From NCBI GenBank assembly GCA_021843755.1, contig JAKBWB010000014.1:1-64000 (forward strand): a DNA stretch of 64,000 bases, written 5' to 3'. This DNA is from Pseudomonadota bacterium. GTDB taxonomy: Bacteria; Pseudomonadota; Gammaproteobacteria; Steroidobacterales; Steroidobacteraceae. A program made the translations under genes and the position numbers. Position 1 is the stretch's first letter. Every line of letters begins with the position of its first letter. Positions 43,183-52,306 of this stretch are shown in pieces. The notes beneath the pieces were generated by a model. The model worked only from the letters and a program-made list of their open reading frames with translations, searched no databases and had not been told where the DNA came from.

Positions 43183-44637
43183 ATGCTGAAACTCCGTGAT
43201 CCGAGTCTGCTGCGCACGCAAGCCTTTATCGGCGGCCGCTGGATCGATGCGGATTCCGGCGCGTCCGTCACGGTCCGTAATCCGGCCACCGGCGCCACGC
43301 TCGGCACCGTACCGCAGCTCGGTGGTGCCGAGACTCGCCGGGCGATCGCGGCCGCGTATGCGGCCTTCCCGGCCTGGGCGGCCAAGACCGCGCGCGAGCG
43401 CGCGGTGCTGCTCGAGCGCTGGTACGCACTGTTGATGGAGCAGCAGGATGATCTGGCGATGTTGATGACCGCCGAGCAGGGCAAGCCGCTGGCGGAAGCG
43501 CGCGGGGAGATCACCTACGCCGCCTCGTTCATTCAATGGTTCGCCGAGGAGGCCAAGCGTCTCTACGGCGAGATCATTCCCGGGCATCAGAGCGACAAGC
43601 GCCTTCTGGTGCTGCGCCAGCCGGTCGGGGTGGTCGGCGCCATCACGCCATGGAACTTTCCGGCCGCGATGATCACCCGCAAGGCGGGACCGGCGCTGGC
43701 CGCCGGCTGCACGCTCGTGTGCAAGCCGGCGATCCAGACGCCGCTCTGCGCGCTCGCGCTGGCCGCGCTCGCCGAGCGCGCCGGCATCCCACCCGGCGTA
43801 TTCAACATCGTCACCGGCAGCGATGCGGCCGCGATCGGCGCGGAACTCTCCGGCCATCCGCTGGTGCGCAAACTCACCTTCACCGGCTCGACCGCGGTGG
43901 GCAAGATCTTGATGGCGCAATGCGCCGGCACGGTGAAGAAGATCTCGCTCGAGCTCGGCGGGAATGCGCCATTCATCGTGTTCGACGATGCCGATCTCGA
44001 CGCCGCGGTTGCCGGTGCGATCGACAGCAAGTATCGCAACTCCGGCCAGACCTGCGTGTGCGCCAACCGTCTGCTGGTGCAAGGCGGCGTGTATGACGCC
44101 TTCGCGCACAAGCTCCGGGATGCGGTCGCCACGCTGCGCGTCGGCGATGGCCTGGCGGGGCCCACCGATCAGGGGCCGCTGATCGATGCGCGAGCCCTCG
44201 CCAAGGTGGAGCGCCACCTCGCCGATGCCGTGCAGAAAGGGGCGCGCATCCTGCTCGGCGGCCATCGCCATGCGCTCGGCGGTACGTTCTTCGAGCCGAC
44301 CGTGGTCACCGGCGCGAGCGCCGAGATGCTGCTCGCCCGCGAGGAGACTTTCGGCCCGCTCGCGCCGCTGTTCCGCTTCGACACCGAGGCCGAGGCGATC
44401 CACATGGCCAACGATACCGAGTTCGGGCTGGCCGCCTACCTCTACACGCGGGATCTGGCGCGCAGCTGGCGTGTGGCCGAGGCGCTCGAGTACGGCATCG
44501 TGGGCGTGAACACCGGGCTGATCTCGACCGCGGCCGCACCCTTCGGCGGCGTCAAGGAGTCGGGCATCGGCCGGGAAGGCTCGCGCCACGGCATCCTGGA
44601 GTACACGGAGATGAAGTATCTGTGCGTCGGGGTGTAG
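43183..44637 (+). CDS. gabD: NAD(P)-dependent succinate-semialdehyde dehydrogenase
   Basis: 484 residues. ALDH with the GabD signatures: PWNFPAAMITRKAGPALAAGC, FTGSTAVGKIL, glutamate in LELGGNAPFIVFDDAD, nucleophile cysteine in NSGQTCVCANR, and the ending AAPFGGVKESGIGREGSRHGI. It oxidises succinate semialdehyde (or a close 4-5 carbon semialdehyde such as glutarate semialdehyde) to the acid. It is isolated: no gabT neighbour. It separates engB from polA, which are adjacent in many relatives, so it may be a local insertion. Confidence 0.9.
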   Translation: MLKLRDPSLLRTQAFIGGRWIDADSGASVTVRNPATGATLGTVPQLGGAETRRAIAAAYAAFPAWAAKTARERAVLLERWYALLMEQQDDLAMLMTAEQGKPLAEARGEITYAASFIQWFAEEAKRLYGEIIPGHQSDKRLLVLRQPVGVVGAITPWNFPAAMITRKAGPALAAGCTLVCKPAIQTPLCALALAALAERAGIPPGVFNIVTGSDAAAIGAELSGHPLVRKLTFTGSTAVGKILMAQCAGTVKKISLELGGNAPFIVFDDADLDAAVAGAIDSKYRNSGQTCVCANRLLVQGGVYDAFAHKLRDAVATLRVGDGLAGPTDQGPLIDARALAKVERHLADAVQKGARILLGGHRHALGGTFFEPTVVTGASAEMLLAREETFGPLAPLFRFDTEAEAIHMANDTEFGLAAYLYTRDLARSWRVAEALEYGIVGVNTGLISTAAAPFGGVKESGIGREGSRHGILEYTEMKYLCVGV

Positions 44638-44655
44638 TAGCCGGCGCGCCCGCGC

Positions 44656-47457
44656 TCAATGTGCCTCGTCCCAGTTCGACCCGGTGCCGATCTCGACCCG
44701 CAGCGGCACGCGCAGCGCGGCTGCCTCGGTCATGCGGCTGCGGACCGCCGCGGTGACGGCCGCGACATGCTCACGGGCGACCTCGAGCACCAACTCGTCG
44801 TGCACCTGCATGATCAGATGCGCCTGGTCCTCGTGACCGGCGCACCAGGCGTCGACCGAGATCATGGCGCGCTTGATGATGTCCGCGGCGCTGCCCTGCA
44901 TGGGCGCATTGATGGCGCTGCGCTCGGCGTACTGGCGGGTCTGCGAATTGCCGGAGCGGATGTCCGGTAGATAGAGCCGGCGGCCGAACACGGTCTCGAC
45001 ATAGCCCTGCTCCCGCGCCCGCCGGCGCGTCTCGTCCATGAAGCGCCGCACGTCCGGGTAACGCTGAAAGTAGCGCTCCACGTAGCTCTGCGCCGCCGCG
45101 CGATCGATGCCGAGCTGGCGTGCCAGGCCGAACGCCGACATGCCGTAGATGAGTCCGAAGTTGATGGTTTTCGCGAGCCGCCGCTGCTCGGGCGTCACTG
45201 CGGACGGCGAGGCCGCGAACACCTCGGCCGCGGTCGCCTGATGGACGTCGCGCTCTTCGGCGAAGGCGCGCAGCAGACCCTCATCGCCCGACAGGTGCGC
45301 CATGATGCGCAGCTCGATCTGCGAGTAATCCGCCGCCAGCAGCACGTACCCGGGCGGCGCGATGAACGCCTGGCGGATGCGCCGCCCTTCGGGCGTGCGG
45401 ATCGGAATGTTTTGCAGGTTGGGGTCGGTGGACGACAGCCGGCCGGTCTGCGCCACCGCCTGATGATACGAGGTGTGGATGCGCCCGGTGCGCGGGTTGA
45501 TCTGCTCGGGGAGTTTCTCGGCATAGGTCGACTTCAGCTTGGCGAGCGCGCGGTAGTCGAGCACCGTGCGCGGCAGCGGATACGCCGCCGAGAGCTCCTC
45601 CAGCACGTCTTCGGCCGTGGACGGTTGCCCGGTCGGGGTCTTGCGCAGCACCGGCAGACCGAGCTTCTCGAACAGCACCGCGCGGAGCTGTTTGGGCGAA
45701 TCGATGTTGAACGCCGAGCCCGCCTCCTCGTGCGCCTGCCCGACGAGCTGCGCCATGCGCGCGGCCAGCTCACCGCTTTGGGCGCGCAACCGCTCGCGGT
45801 CGATGAGCACGCCGCGGCGCTCCATGCGCAGCAGCACCGGCACCAGCGGCTGTTCGATGTCCGTGTAGAGGCGCTCCAGGGCCGGGACGCTCGTGATCCT
45901 GGGCCACAGCGTCCGATGCAGCTGCAACGTGATGTCGGCGTCCTCGGCGGCGTACTCGGCGGCCCGGGCGATCGGTACCTGGCTGAAGGGAATGGCCTTG
46001 GCGCCCTTGCCGGCGACCGCCTCGTAGGCAATGGTGTGGACCCCGAGATACCGGCGCGCGGCCGAGTCCATGTCGTGCCGCGTGGCCACGCTGTCCCACA
46101 CGTAGGACTCGAGCATGCTGTCGTAGCGCATGCCCTCGAGGGTGATGCCGTGATTGGCGAGTACGTGCGCGTCGTATTTCAGATGATGGCCGAGCTTGCC
46201 GCGGCGCGGGTCCTCCAGAAGGGGCCGCAGAGCCTCGAGCGTTTCGGCGCGATCGAGCTGGACCGGCGCGCCCGCGTAGTCGTGCGCGAGCGGCACGTAG
46301 GCAGCCTTGCCCGGCTCGACGCTGAACGACAGGCCGACGATCTGCGCCTGCATGTAATCGAGACTGGTGGTCTCGGTGTCGAAGGCGATCAGCTCGGCCC
46401 GTTCCAACTGGGTCAACCAGCGCTGGAGGTCCGCACGTGTCAGGACGGTCGCGTAATCCCGTGCCGCCGGCGCCGCGGCCGGCCGGTGGGGCATGGTGCT
46501 GGCGTGCTCGGCCGTACTGCCGCCCACCGCGATGCCCGCGGCGGCTGTCGTGGCCGGCTGTTGCTGGGCATCGGCACCGGCCAGACCCGCCGTGGCCGGG
46601 TGCTCCTGGTCGAGCTGATGCAACAGCGCGCGCAGGTCGAAGCGCGAATACAGCGCGCGCAGGAGCGGCACGTCGGGTTCCCCGGGCGCCAGATCATTGG
46701 GACCCATCGGCAGATCGACATCGGTACGAATGGTCGCGAGCTGGCGCGACAGCTCCAGCGTGGCGAGCCCGGCGCGCAGGTTCTCACCCACCTTGCCGCC
46801 GATCTCGCTCGCGTGTGCGACGAGGTTGTCGAGCGAGCCGTACTGCGCGAGCAGCCTGGCCGCGGTCTTCGGTCCGACCTGCTGGATTCCCGGGATGTTG
46901 TCCGAGCTGTCGCCAGCGAGCGCCAGATAATCGACGATCTGCTCGGGCATGACATCGAACTTCGACTTCACGCCCGCGCGGTCGAGCCGTGTATTGTTCA
47001 TCGTGTTGATCAGCGTGATCGAGCCGTCCACCAGCTGCGCCATGTCCTTGTCGCCGGTGCAGATCACCACCCGGCTTCCGGCGGCGGCCGCGCGCCGCGC
47101 CAGTGTGCCGATCACGTCGTCGGCTTCGACGCCCCCGACGCGCAGCATCGGCAGGCCCTGCGCGGCGATGATCTCCAGCAGCGGGGCCACCTGAGCGCGC
47201 AGCTCCTGCGGCATCGACGGGCGGTGCGCCTTGTAGGCGGTGAACAGCTCGTCGCGGAACGTCTTGCCGGGCGCATCGAACACCACCGCGACGCGTGGTG
47301 CCGGGTATTCCCTGAGGAACTTCGCCAGCATGTTGAGCACCCCGAGCAGAGCTCCGGTCGGCTCGCCGTGCGCGCTGGTCAGCGGCGGCAGGGCATGGAA
47401 TGCGCGATAGAGATACGACGAGCCGTCGAAGAGCACCAGGTCCGGAATGTCGGGCAT
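44656..47457 (-). CDS. polA: DNA polymerase I
   Basis: 933 residues with all three activities. 5' nuclease domain (about 1-290: LVLFDGSSYLYRAFHALP, VGVEADDVIGTLAR-type GGVEADDVIGTLARR, QVDYLALAGDSSDNIPG-like block). 3'-5' proofreading domain (about 335-525) with the DxE pair in AFDTETTSLDY. Polymerase domain (about 530-933) with motif A DYSQIELRIMAHLSGDE and motif C QVHDELVLEV. A proline/alanine-rich linker lies near 290-330. Third gene of a thioesterase-lptM-polA run. Confidence 0.97.
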   Translation of the reverse strand: MPDIPDLVLFDGSSYLYRAFHALPPLTSAHGEPTGALLGVLNMLAKFLREYPAPRVAVVFDAPGKTFRDELFTAYKAHRPSMPQELRAQVAPLLEIIAAQGLPMLRVGGVEADDVIGTLARRAAAAGSRVVICTGDKDMAQLVDGSITLINTMNNTRLDRAGVKSKFDVMPEQIVDYLALAGDSSDNIPGIQQVGPKTAARLLAQYGSLDNLVAHASEIGGKVGENLRAGLATLELSRQLATIRTDVDLPMGPNDLAPGEPDVPLLRALYSRFDLRALLHQLDQEHPATAGLAGADAQQQPATTAAAGIAVGGSTAEHASTMPHRPAAAPAARDYATVLTRADLQRWLTQLERAELIAFDTETTSLDYMQAQIVGLSFSVEPGKAAYVPLAHDYAGAPVQLDRAETLEALRPLLEDPRRGKLGHHLKYDAHVLANHGITLEGMRYDSMLESYVWDSVATRHDMDSAARRYLGVHTIAYEAVAGKGAKAIPFSQVPIARAAEYAAEDADITLQLHRTLWPRITSVPALERLYTDIEQPLVPVLLRMERRGVLIDRERLRAQSGELAARMAQLVGQAHEEAGSAFNIDSPKQLRAVLFEKLGLPVLRKTPTGQPSTAEDVLEELSAAYPLPRTVLDYRALAKLKSTYAEKLPEQINPRTGRIHTSYHQAVAQTGRLSSTDPNLQNIPIRTPEGRRIRQAFIAPPGYVLLAADYSQIELRIMAHLSGDEGLLRAFAEERDVHQATAAEVFAASPSAVTPEQRRLAKTINFGLIYGMSAFGLARQLGIDRAAAQSYVERYFQRYPDVRRFMDETRRRAREQGYVETVFGRRLYLPDIRSGNSQTRQYAERSAINAPMQGSAADIIKRAMISVDAWCAGHEDQAHLIMQVHDELVLEVAREHVAAVTAAVRSRMTEAAALRVPLRVEIGTGSNWDEAH

Positions 47458-47489
47458 GCGCCCAGTATAACGAACGCCTGTCGCGGCGC

Positions 47490-47708
47490 TTACGCTGCCG
47501 GCGGGCTCGCGGTCCCCTCGTCCGAGCGTTTCTTGGCGGCCCGCGCCGTGTCGCGCAGCGGGGATTTGGCCGCGCTCGCGGGCGCCGGATGCGTGACCAC
47601 GGCGGCTCTGCGCGCCGGCAGGTAGAGGGGGCCCCTGAACCCACAGGCCGCGCAGCTCAACAGCAAACAGGCGCCGCCGGCGATCAGGCGAGTGCTGCGC
47701 GCGATCAT
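47490..47708 (-). CDS. lptM: LPS-assembly lipoprotein LptM (YifL)
   Basis: 72 residues. Lipoprotein signal followed by CGFRGPLYLP, the hallmark CGLKGPLYxP of LptM; the lipidated residue would be C22, though C19 also sits in a lipobox-like LLSC. LptM helps LptD form correct disulfides and mature. The tail is basic and alanine-rich. It overlaps the upstream thioesterase gene by 4 bases (ATGA) and precedes polA by 32 bases. Interesting next to two DsbA-like genes, since LptD disulfide shuffling depends on DsbA. Confidence 0.85.
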   Translation of the reverse strand: MIARSTRLIAGGACLLLSCAACGFRGPLYLPARRAAVVTHPAPASAAKSPLRDTARAAKKRSDEGTASPPAA

Positions 47709-48148
47709 GAGTGCCTCAGGTTGCCGCCGCGCGGCACGACCGCCATCGTCAGACGCGAGACGCAGATCAGCCGCTCGCGCTCGTCACGGATCTCTATGCC
47801 CCAGACCTGGCTGCGATGGCCGATGTGAAAGGGTCGCGCCGTCGCGGTGACCCTGCCGCTGATCACCGGGCGCAGGTGGTTGGCGTTGAGCTCCTGGCCG
47901 AGGCACATGAAGCGCTCCGGATCGATGCAGAGGTTGGCCGCTACGCTGCCGACGGTTTCGGCCAGAGCGGCCGATACGCCGCCGTGCAGGACGCCGTAGG
48001 GTTGGTGGAGATCGGGCGTGACCTCGAGCGTTGCCCGCAGATAGTCCGCCCCGATGTCCGACAGCCGAACGCCGATGCGCTCGGCGAACCCGCCGCGCGC
48101 GACCTGCGCCAGGGATTGGCGCGAAATGTCGCTGAACCAGATGCCCAT
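47705..48148 (-). CDS. hotdog-fold acyl-CoA thioesterase (PaaI/MenI-like)
   Basis: 147 residues from ATG 48148 (MGIWFSDISRQ). Hotdog helix and active site: QPYGVLHGGVSAALAETVGSVAAN, with acidic E and HGG typical of the PaaI/EntH/MenI group. LNANHLRPVISGRVTA and WGIEIRDERERLICVSRLTMAV are the following strands. It hydrolyses an aromatic or medium acyl-CoA; the true substrate is unknown. First gene of the run ending in polA. Confidence 0.88.
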   Translation of the reverse strand: MGIWFSDISRQSLAQVARGGFAERIGVRLSDIGADYLRATLEVTPDLHQPYGVLHGGVSAALAETVGSVAANLCIDPERFMCLGQELNANHLRPVISGRVTATARPFHIGHRSQVWGIEIRDERERLICVSRLTMAVVPRGGNLRHS

Positions 48149-48307
48149 GCGGCCGGATTCTAGCCCGGAATGCGCGCGGCCCGCAGGGGGCCTCGATGGC
48201 CGAGGCGCCCCACGCGGACGTTTCCTCGAGATCGCGACTTCCCGTCGCTGCACGGATGGTGGCACTCTTGGCGCCATCCTGCGTGTCTCGAAAGAGAGCG
48301 TGCGCTC

Positions 48308-48943
48308 GTGAAACTCTACACATATTACCGCAGCTCCGCCGCCTACCGGGTTCGCATCGCGCTGAACCTCAAGGGCATCGCCTATGAACAGGTGCCCGTG
48401 GACCTGCGCGCGGGTGCGCAGCGCGCGGCCGAGTACCTGGAACACAACCCGCAGGGCCTCGTGCCGAGCCTGCAGGACGGTGGCGCGACGCTCGGTCAGT
48501 CGCTCGCCATCATCGAGTACCTCGAGGAGAGGCACCCCGAGCCGCCGCTGCTGCCCGGCACGGCGCTCGATCGCGCACGCGTGCGCGCACTGGCGCTCGC
48601 CGTCGCCTGTGACCTGCATCCGCTGAACAACCAGCGTGTATTGAACTACCTGCGCGGGCCGCTGGGTCAGGACGAGAGCGCGGTCGAGGCATGGTATCGG
48701 CACTGGATCGCCGAAGGTTTCCGCGCCCTGGAGCAGACGGCGCGGCATACGAGCGATGGTCATCATCTGTATGGCGGGCATGTCACGCTGGCCGACGTCT
48801 GTCTCGCCCCGCAGGTCTTCAACGCCCGGCGCTTCAACTGTGACCTGGCGCCCTACCCGACCCTGTGCAGTGTCTGCGCGTATCTCGAGACGCTTCCGGC
48901 CTTCGCCGCCGCCGCGCCCGCGGCGCAGCCGGATGCGCCCTGA
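48308..48943 (+). CDS. maiA: maleylacetoacetate isomerase (zeta-class glutathione transferase)
   Basis: 211 residues from GTG 48308. KLYTYYRSSAAYRVRIALNLKGI is the zeta-class opening with the SSxxxRVRIAL glutathione site, then NPQGLVPSLQDGG, SLAIIEYLEERHP and ACDLHPLNNQRVLNYL. It isomerises maleylacetoacetate to fumarylacetoacetate in tyrosine or gentisate breakdown. The usual partners (fahA, hmgA) are not in the window. A short inverted repeat follows its stop and overlaps the convergent gene's end. Confidence 0.93.
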   Translation: MKLYTYYRSSAAYRVRIALNLKGIAYEQVPVDLRAGAQRAAEYLEHNPQGLVPSLQDGGATLGQSLAIIEYLEERHPEPPLLPGTALDRARVRALALAVACDLHPLNNQRVLNYLRGPLGQDESAVEAWYRHWIAEGFRALEQTARHTSDGHHLYGGHVTLADVCLAPQVFNARRFNCDLAPYPTLCSVCAYLETLPAFAAAAPAAQPDAP

Positions 48944-48951
48944 CGCGCCTC

Positions 48952-49842
48952 TCAGGCGCGCGGATCGCCGTTTCTGGCGGGCTCGAACAGCTCGGTCTTC
49001 AGGCGGAAGATCGCCGAGATGTCCTCGTCACCGTGGCCACGGGCGATGAGCTCGGCGTATTCTTCCAACATGCGCTCGACCATCGGCAGTGAAACGCCGA
49101 ACCGCGCCGCCATGTCGCGGCAGATGGTCAGATCCTTGGCGTGCAGCCGGACGCGGAAGCCCGCGGGGTAGCTGCCGCGTAGCATGTTGGGCGCGCGATG
49201 CACGAAGTACCAGCTGGAGCCGGCGCCCTTGCTCAGCGTCTCGATGAGCTTCTCGAGCGGCAGGCCCTGCGCGTGCGCGAAAGCCATCGCCTCGGCGACC
49301 GCCTCGATGATCCCCGCGCACATGATCTGATTGGTGGCTTTGGCGGCCTGACCGCTGCCGACCGGTCCGAACAGCGTCACGGTGCGGCCCAGGGCTTGGA
49401 GCACGGGACGGGCCCGCTCGAAGGGCTCGGGGTCGCCGCCGCACATGATCGCGAGCGTGCCATCGCGCGCGCCCTCCACGCCGCCGCTTACCGGGCAGTC
49501 GAGAAAGCTCACGTCCCGGGGACGAAGCAGATCGGCGGCGCGGCGCGCGGTGTCCGCGGCCGTGGTGGAGCAGTCGATCAACAGTGCGCCGGCGGGAAAT
49601 CCCACGGCGAGCGCGCCCGCCATTTCCAACACATCGGCATCCGCCGAGACACAAGTCACCACCGCCTCGACGCTCGCGGCCAGCTCGGCCGGCGATGCGC
49701 TGGGGGTGACGCCGAGTTCTGCTGCGAGCGTCTGGGCCTTGTGCGGCGTACGGTTCCAGATCGCGCTCAGGAGGCCCGCCTTGTGCAGATTGCGGGCCAT
49801 GTGCATACCCATCGCGCCGAGTCCGACGAATCCCACACGCAT
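48952..49842 (-). CDS. beta-hydroxyacid dehydrogenase (3-hydroxyisobutyrate / tartronate-semialdehyde type)
   Basis: 296 residues. Rossmann opening VGFVGLGAMGMHMARNL, substrate site DCPVSGGVEGARDGTLAIMCGG, catalytic lysine in VGSGQAAKATNQIM, and a C-terminal helical domain with FRVRLHAKDLTICRDMA. Family members reduce tartronate semialdehyde or methylmalonate semialdehyde, or oxidise 3-hydroxyisobutyrate. The substrate cannot be chosen here; no valine or glyoxylate genes are next to it. The 225 bases upstream to the DUF4124 gene show nothing I can interpret. Confidence 0.88.
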   Translation of the reverse strand: MRVGFVGLGAMGMHMARNLHKAGLLSAIWNRTPHKAQTLAAELGVTPSASPAELAASVEAVVTCVSADADVLEMAGALAVGFPAGALLIDCSTTAADTARRAADLLRPRDVSFLDCPVSGGVEGARDGTLAIMCGGDPEPFERARPVLQALGRTVTLFGPVGSGQAAKATNQIMCAGIIEAVAEAMAFAHAQGLPLEKLIETLSKGAGSSWYFVHRAPNMLRGSYPAGFRVRLHAKDLTICRDMAARFGVSLPMVERMLEEYAELIARGHGDEDISAIFRLKTELFEPARNGDPRA

Positions 49843-50067
49843 CGCTGTCGCCGCCCCTCCGTCCGTTGCCCGTCACCCTCGGCCGCGACCCATGAAGCGT
49901 TGGCGCGTCAATGTGCGCGCCGCCGAAGGACACACTGTGGCGGCAACGATCGTCCGCGCGCAATCGCGCGGTGCCGTGCCGCCCGGGACGGTCATCACGA
50001 CGCGCCGGTCGCGATCCCCGTCCGCGACCGCGACTATAGGGCTATTGGGACGAGAGCGGAACCATGC

Positions 50068-50547
50068 TCAGGGGCTGGAATTCGACCCCGGTCCGCAAAG
50101 CTGGTCCATTTCCTCGCGGGCTTTGACGCGCGCGGCATCGTCCTGCGCGCTGGTCATGTAATGGCGATGGCCGTTCTTGCCGACGGTGTACAGGCGCCGC
50201 GCATACAGAAGATGCTGGTAGACCGCTTTGGCCTCCTTGCAGCGCTTAGCTCGCAGTCTGGCTTCCACCGTCGCGACGGCGCGCTCGGCCTTTCTGTGCT
50301 CGAGCGTGCGGTTCGCTGCTTGATCCTCGGCCGCGACGCTGTCCTGCGCATGCGTCGCGCTGGCGCTCGAGGCGGCGGGTGTCCCGGTTTCCGTCCTGAT
50401 GCGTACGGCTCCGGGGCGCCACTGATCGCTGTAGTGGACCACGCCATGTTTGCCCACCCAGCGGTAGACGTTGGCGTGGGCCACGGACACGGTCCCGGCG
50501 AGCAATAAGGCGGCAATCGAGCTGATGCAGATCGCAGTGCGTGACAT
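50068..50547 (-). CDS. DUF4124 domain-containing exported protein
   Basis: 159 residues; ATG 50547 with AGGAG seven bases upstream. Signal peptide ISSIAALLLAGTVSVAHA, then the DUF4124 hallmark NVYRWVGKHGVVHYSDQ (normally YKWxDxxGxxxYSD). A glutamine/alanine-rich helical region of about 100 residues follows, with two cysteines near the end. Function unknown; such proteins are periplasmic and frequent in gammaproteobacteria. Confidence 0.82.
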   Translation of the reverse strand: MSRTAICISSIAALLLAGTVSVAHANVYRWVGKHGVVHYSDQWRPGAVRIRTETGTPAASSASATHAQDSVAAEDQAANRTLEHRKAERAVATVEARLRAKRCKEAKAVYQHLLYARRLYTVGKNGHRHYMTSAQDDAARVKAREEMDQLCGPGSNSSP

Positions 50548-50639
50548 AGGCGGCTCCTGGCGTCGCGGAACGCGAACCGGACCCCGCGGCACCCTTTTTA
50601 CTCTGGCACAGCACGGACCGGCAGGCCAAGGCCTAGCTC

Positions 50640-50678
50640 TCAAAAATGAGATCCCCAGCCGGCGAAGCCGGCCGGGGA
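50640..50678 (-). terminator. intrinsic terminator of amtB
   Basis: On the minus strand TCCCCGGCCGGC, loop TTC, GCCGGCTGGGGA (12 pairs, one G-U), followed by TCTCATTTTTGAG. It begins 10 bases after the amtB stop codon, so it ends the amtB message. Confidence 0.75.
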
Positions 50679-50688
50679 CCCGCACGTG

Positions 50689-52068
50689 CTACATGTCGTA
50701 GGCCCGCTCGCCATGGATCGTGGTATCCAGACCCTCGCGCTCGTCTTCCTCGGAGACGCGCAGTCCGATCGTGTGCTTGACCAGGTAGAAGCCGATCGCC
50801 GCCACGACCGCGGTCCAGATGATCACGACGCCCACGGCCTTGGCCTGAATCAGCAGCTGCGCCCAGATGCCGGGGTAAGCCGCGCCGCCCGGGCCCCCGA
50901 GCGCCGGGTCGTTGAAGATGCCCGTCGCCAGGGCACCAAAAATGCCCCCTAATGCGTGGACGCCAAAGACATCGAGCGCATCATCCACGCGGATCATCCT
51001 CTTGAGCCCCGTAACGCCCCAGAAGCAGATCGGGCCGACCGCCAGCCCGATCACGAAGGCACCCGGTATGCCGACATTGCCGGCCGCGGGCGTGATCGCC
51101 ACCAGCCCGGCGACCGCACCCGAAGCGGCCCCCAGCATCGACGGCTTGCCTTTGATCAGCCATTCCGTAGCCATCCAGGTGAGCACCGCGCACGCCGTGG
51201 CGAGGTAGGTATTCATGAAGGCGAGCGCGGCTGAGCCGTTCGCCTCGAGGGCCGAGCCGGCATTGAAGCCGAACCAGCCGAACCACAGGAGCGATGCTCC
51301 GATCATCGTCATGGTGATGCTGTGCGGTGGCATCGGCTCGCGGCCGAGACCGATGCGCTTGCCCAGGAAGGCTGCGCCCACCAGCCCGGCAACCCCGGCG
51401 TTGATGTGCACCACGGTGCCGCCGGCAAAATCCAGGGCGCCCCACTGCCACAAGAGGCCACCGACCGGTTTTGCGCCAGGGGCCGTGTCGAGTCCCGGCC
51501 AGTACCACACCATGTGCGCCACGGGGCAGTAGCAGAACGTGAACCAGAACACCAGGAACAGCAGAATGCCGGAGAACTTCACGCGCTCGACCAGCGCGCC
51601 CACGATCAGGCAGCAGGTAATGGCGGCGAAGGTGCACTGGAACGCAACGTACACGAGCTCGTTGAGCACGACGCCTTTGGTAAAGGTGCCGATCGTGGAA
51701 AACGCGCCGGTCGCCGGATTGAACGTGCCGGCGAGGAACAGGCGGCTCAATCCGCCGATGAACGCGTTACCGGAGGTGAACGCCAGAGAGTAGCCGTAGA
51801 CGCACCACAGGACGGTGATGAGGGAAAACCCCACGAACACCTGCATCAGCACCGAGAGCATGTTCTTGGTGCGGACCAGACCGCCGTAGAACAATCCGAG
51901 CGCCGGCACCGACATCAGCAGCACCAGGGCGGTGGAGGTCAACATCCACGCCGTGTCGCCCTTGTTCGGCACGGCGGTGCCCGCGTGGGCCATCGAGGGG
52001 CTGAGTGCCGCGAGGAGGAGGGCCGCCTTCGATACGAAGGACCTGGGGGTCTTTGTAGTGCTGTGCAC
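50689..52068 (-). CDS. amtB: ammonium transporter AmtB
   Basis: 459 residues with a signal peptide (AALLLAALSPSMAHA), then 11 helices. SVPALGLFYGGLVRTKNMLSV is the family opening; pore histidines lie in CPVAHMVWYW and FGVHALGGIFGA; the C-tail RVSEEDEREGLDTTIHGERAY docks PII proteins. It conducts ammonium or ammonia at low external nitrogen. There is no glnK beside it, although that pairing is near universal; the upstream gene is ubiK. A sigma-54 promoter and an NtrC-like dyad lie upstream. Confidence 0.95.
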   Translation of the reverse strand: MHSTTKTPRSFVSKAALLLAALSPSMAHAGTAVPNKGDTAWMLTSTALVLLMSVPALGLFYGGLVRTKNMLSVLMQVFVGFSLITVLWCVYGYSLAFTSGNAFIGGLSRLFLAGTFNPATGAFSTIGTFTKGVVLNELVYVAFQCTFAAITCCLIVGALVERVKFSGILLFLVFWFTFCYCPVAHMVWYWPGLDTAPGAKPVGGLLWQWGALDFAGGTVVHINAGVAGLVGAAFLGKRIGLGREPMPPHSITMTMIGASLLWFGWFGFNAGSALEANGSAALAFMNTYLATACAVLTWMATEWLIKGKPSMLGAASGAVAGLVAITPAAGNVGIPGAFVIGLAVGPICFWGVTGLKRMIRVDDALDVFGVHALGGIFGALATGIFNDPALGGPGGAAYPGIWAQLLIQAKAVGVVIIWTAVVAAIGFYLVKHTIGLRVSEEDEREGLDTTIHGERAYDM

Positions 52069-52176
52069 GTTGTCTCCCGAGCGGTTCGGTTGAGTCGCGC
52101 GTTTTTGGCCGATCTCGCCGCAATTCGGGCTGCACGATCGGCCGGGACGCGCGTAAGCTGATGACGCGGGCGCTGG

Positions 52177-52192
52177 TGCAGAAACCGTGCCA
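52177..52192 (-). promoter_or_regulatory. sigma-54 promoter of amtB
   Basis: TGGCACGGTTTCTGCA on the minus strand, with GG and GC separated by the required 10 bases; it differs from TGGCACGnnnnTTGCA at one base. The transcription start would be about 100 bases before the amtB ATG. This fits nitrogen-limited expression through NtrC. Confidence 0.8.
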
Positions 52193-52245
52193 CAAAGATT
52201 TTCGTTGTCGTTTCAGGAACTTGAGTGTGTTTGCGCCTGGTGCGC

Positions 52246-52260
52246 GCACTGTTTCGGTGC
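52246..52260. promoter_or_regulatory. NtrC-type upstream site
   Basis: GCAC-TGTTTCG-GTGC, matching the core of the NtrC dyad TGCAC-N7-GTGCA. It sits about 60 bases upstream of the -24 element of the amtB sigma-54 promoter, a sensible enhancer position. A second partial dyad (GTGCGCGCAC) overlaps its left arm. Confidence 0.55.
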
Positions 52261-52306
52261 CCGGCGCGAGGCGCTCCGCCCCAATACAGGGCATGCGAGG
52301 TGAGTG

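Noticed and set aside
48944-48960. Hairpin CGCGCCT-CTC-AGGCGCG after maiA as a terminator
   Set aside because: Short stem, no T run and overlap with the convergent gene's stop codon.
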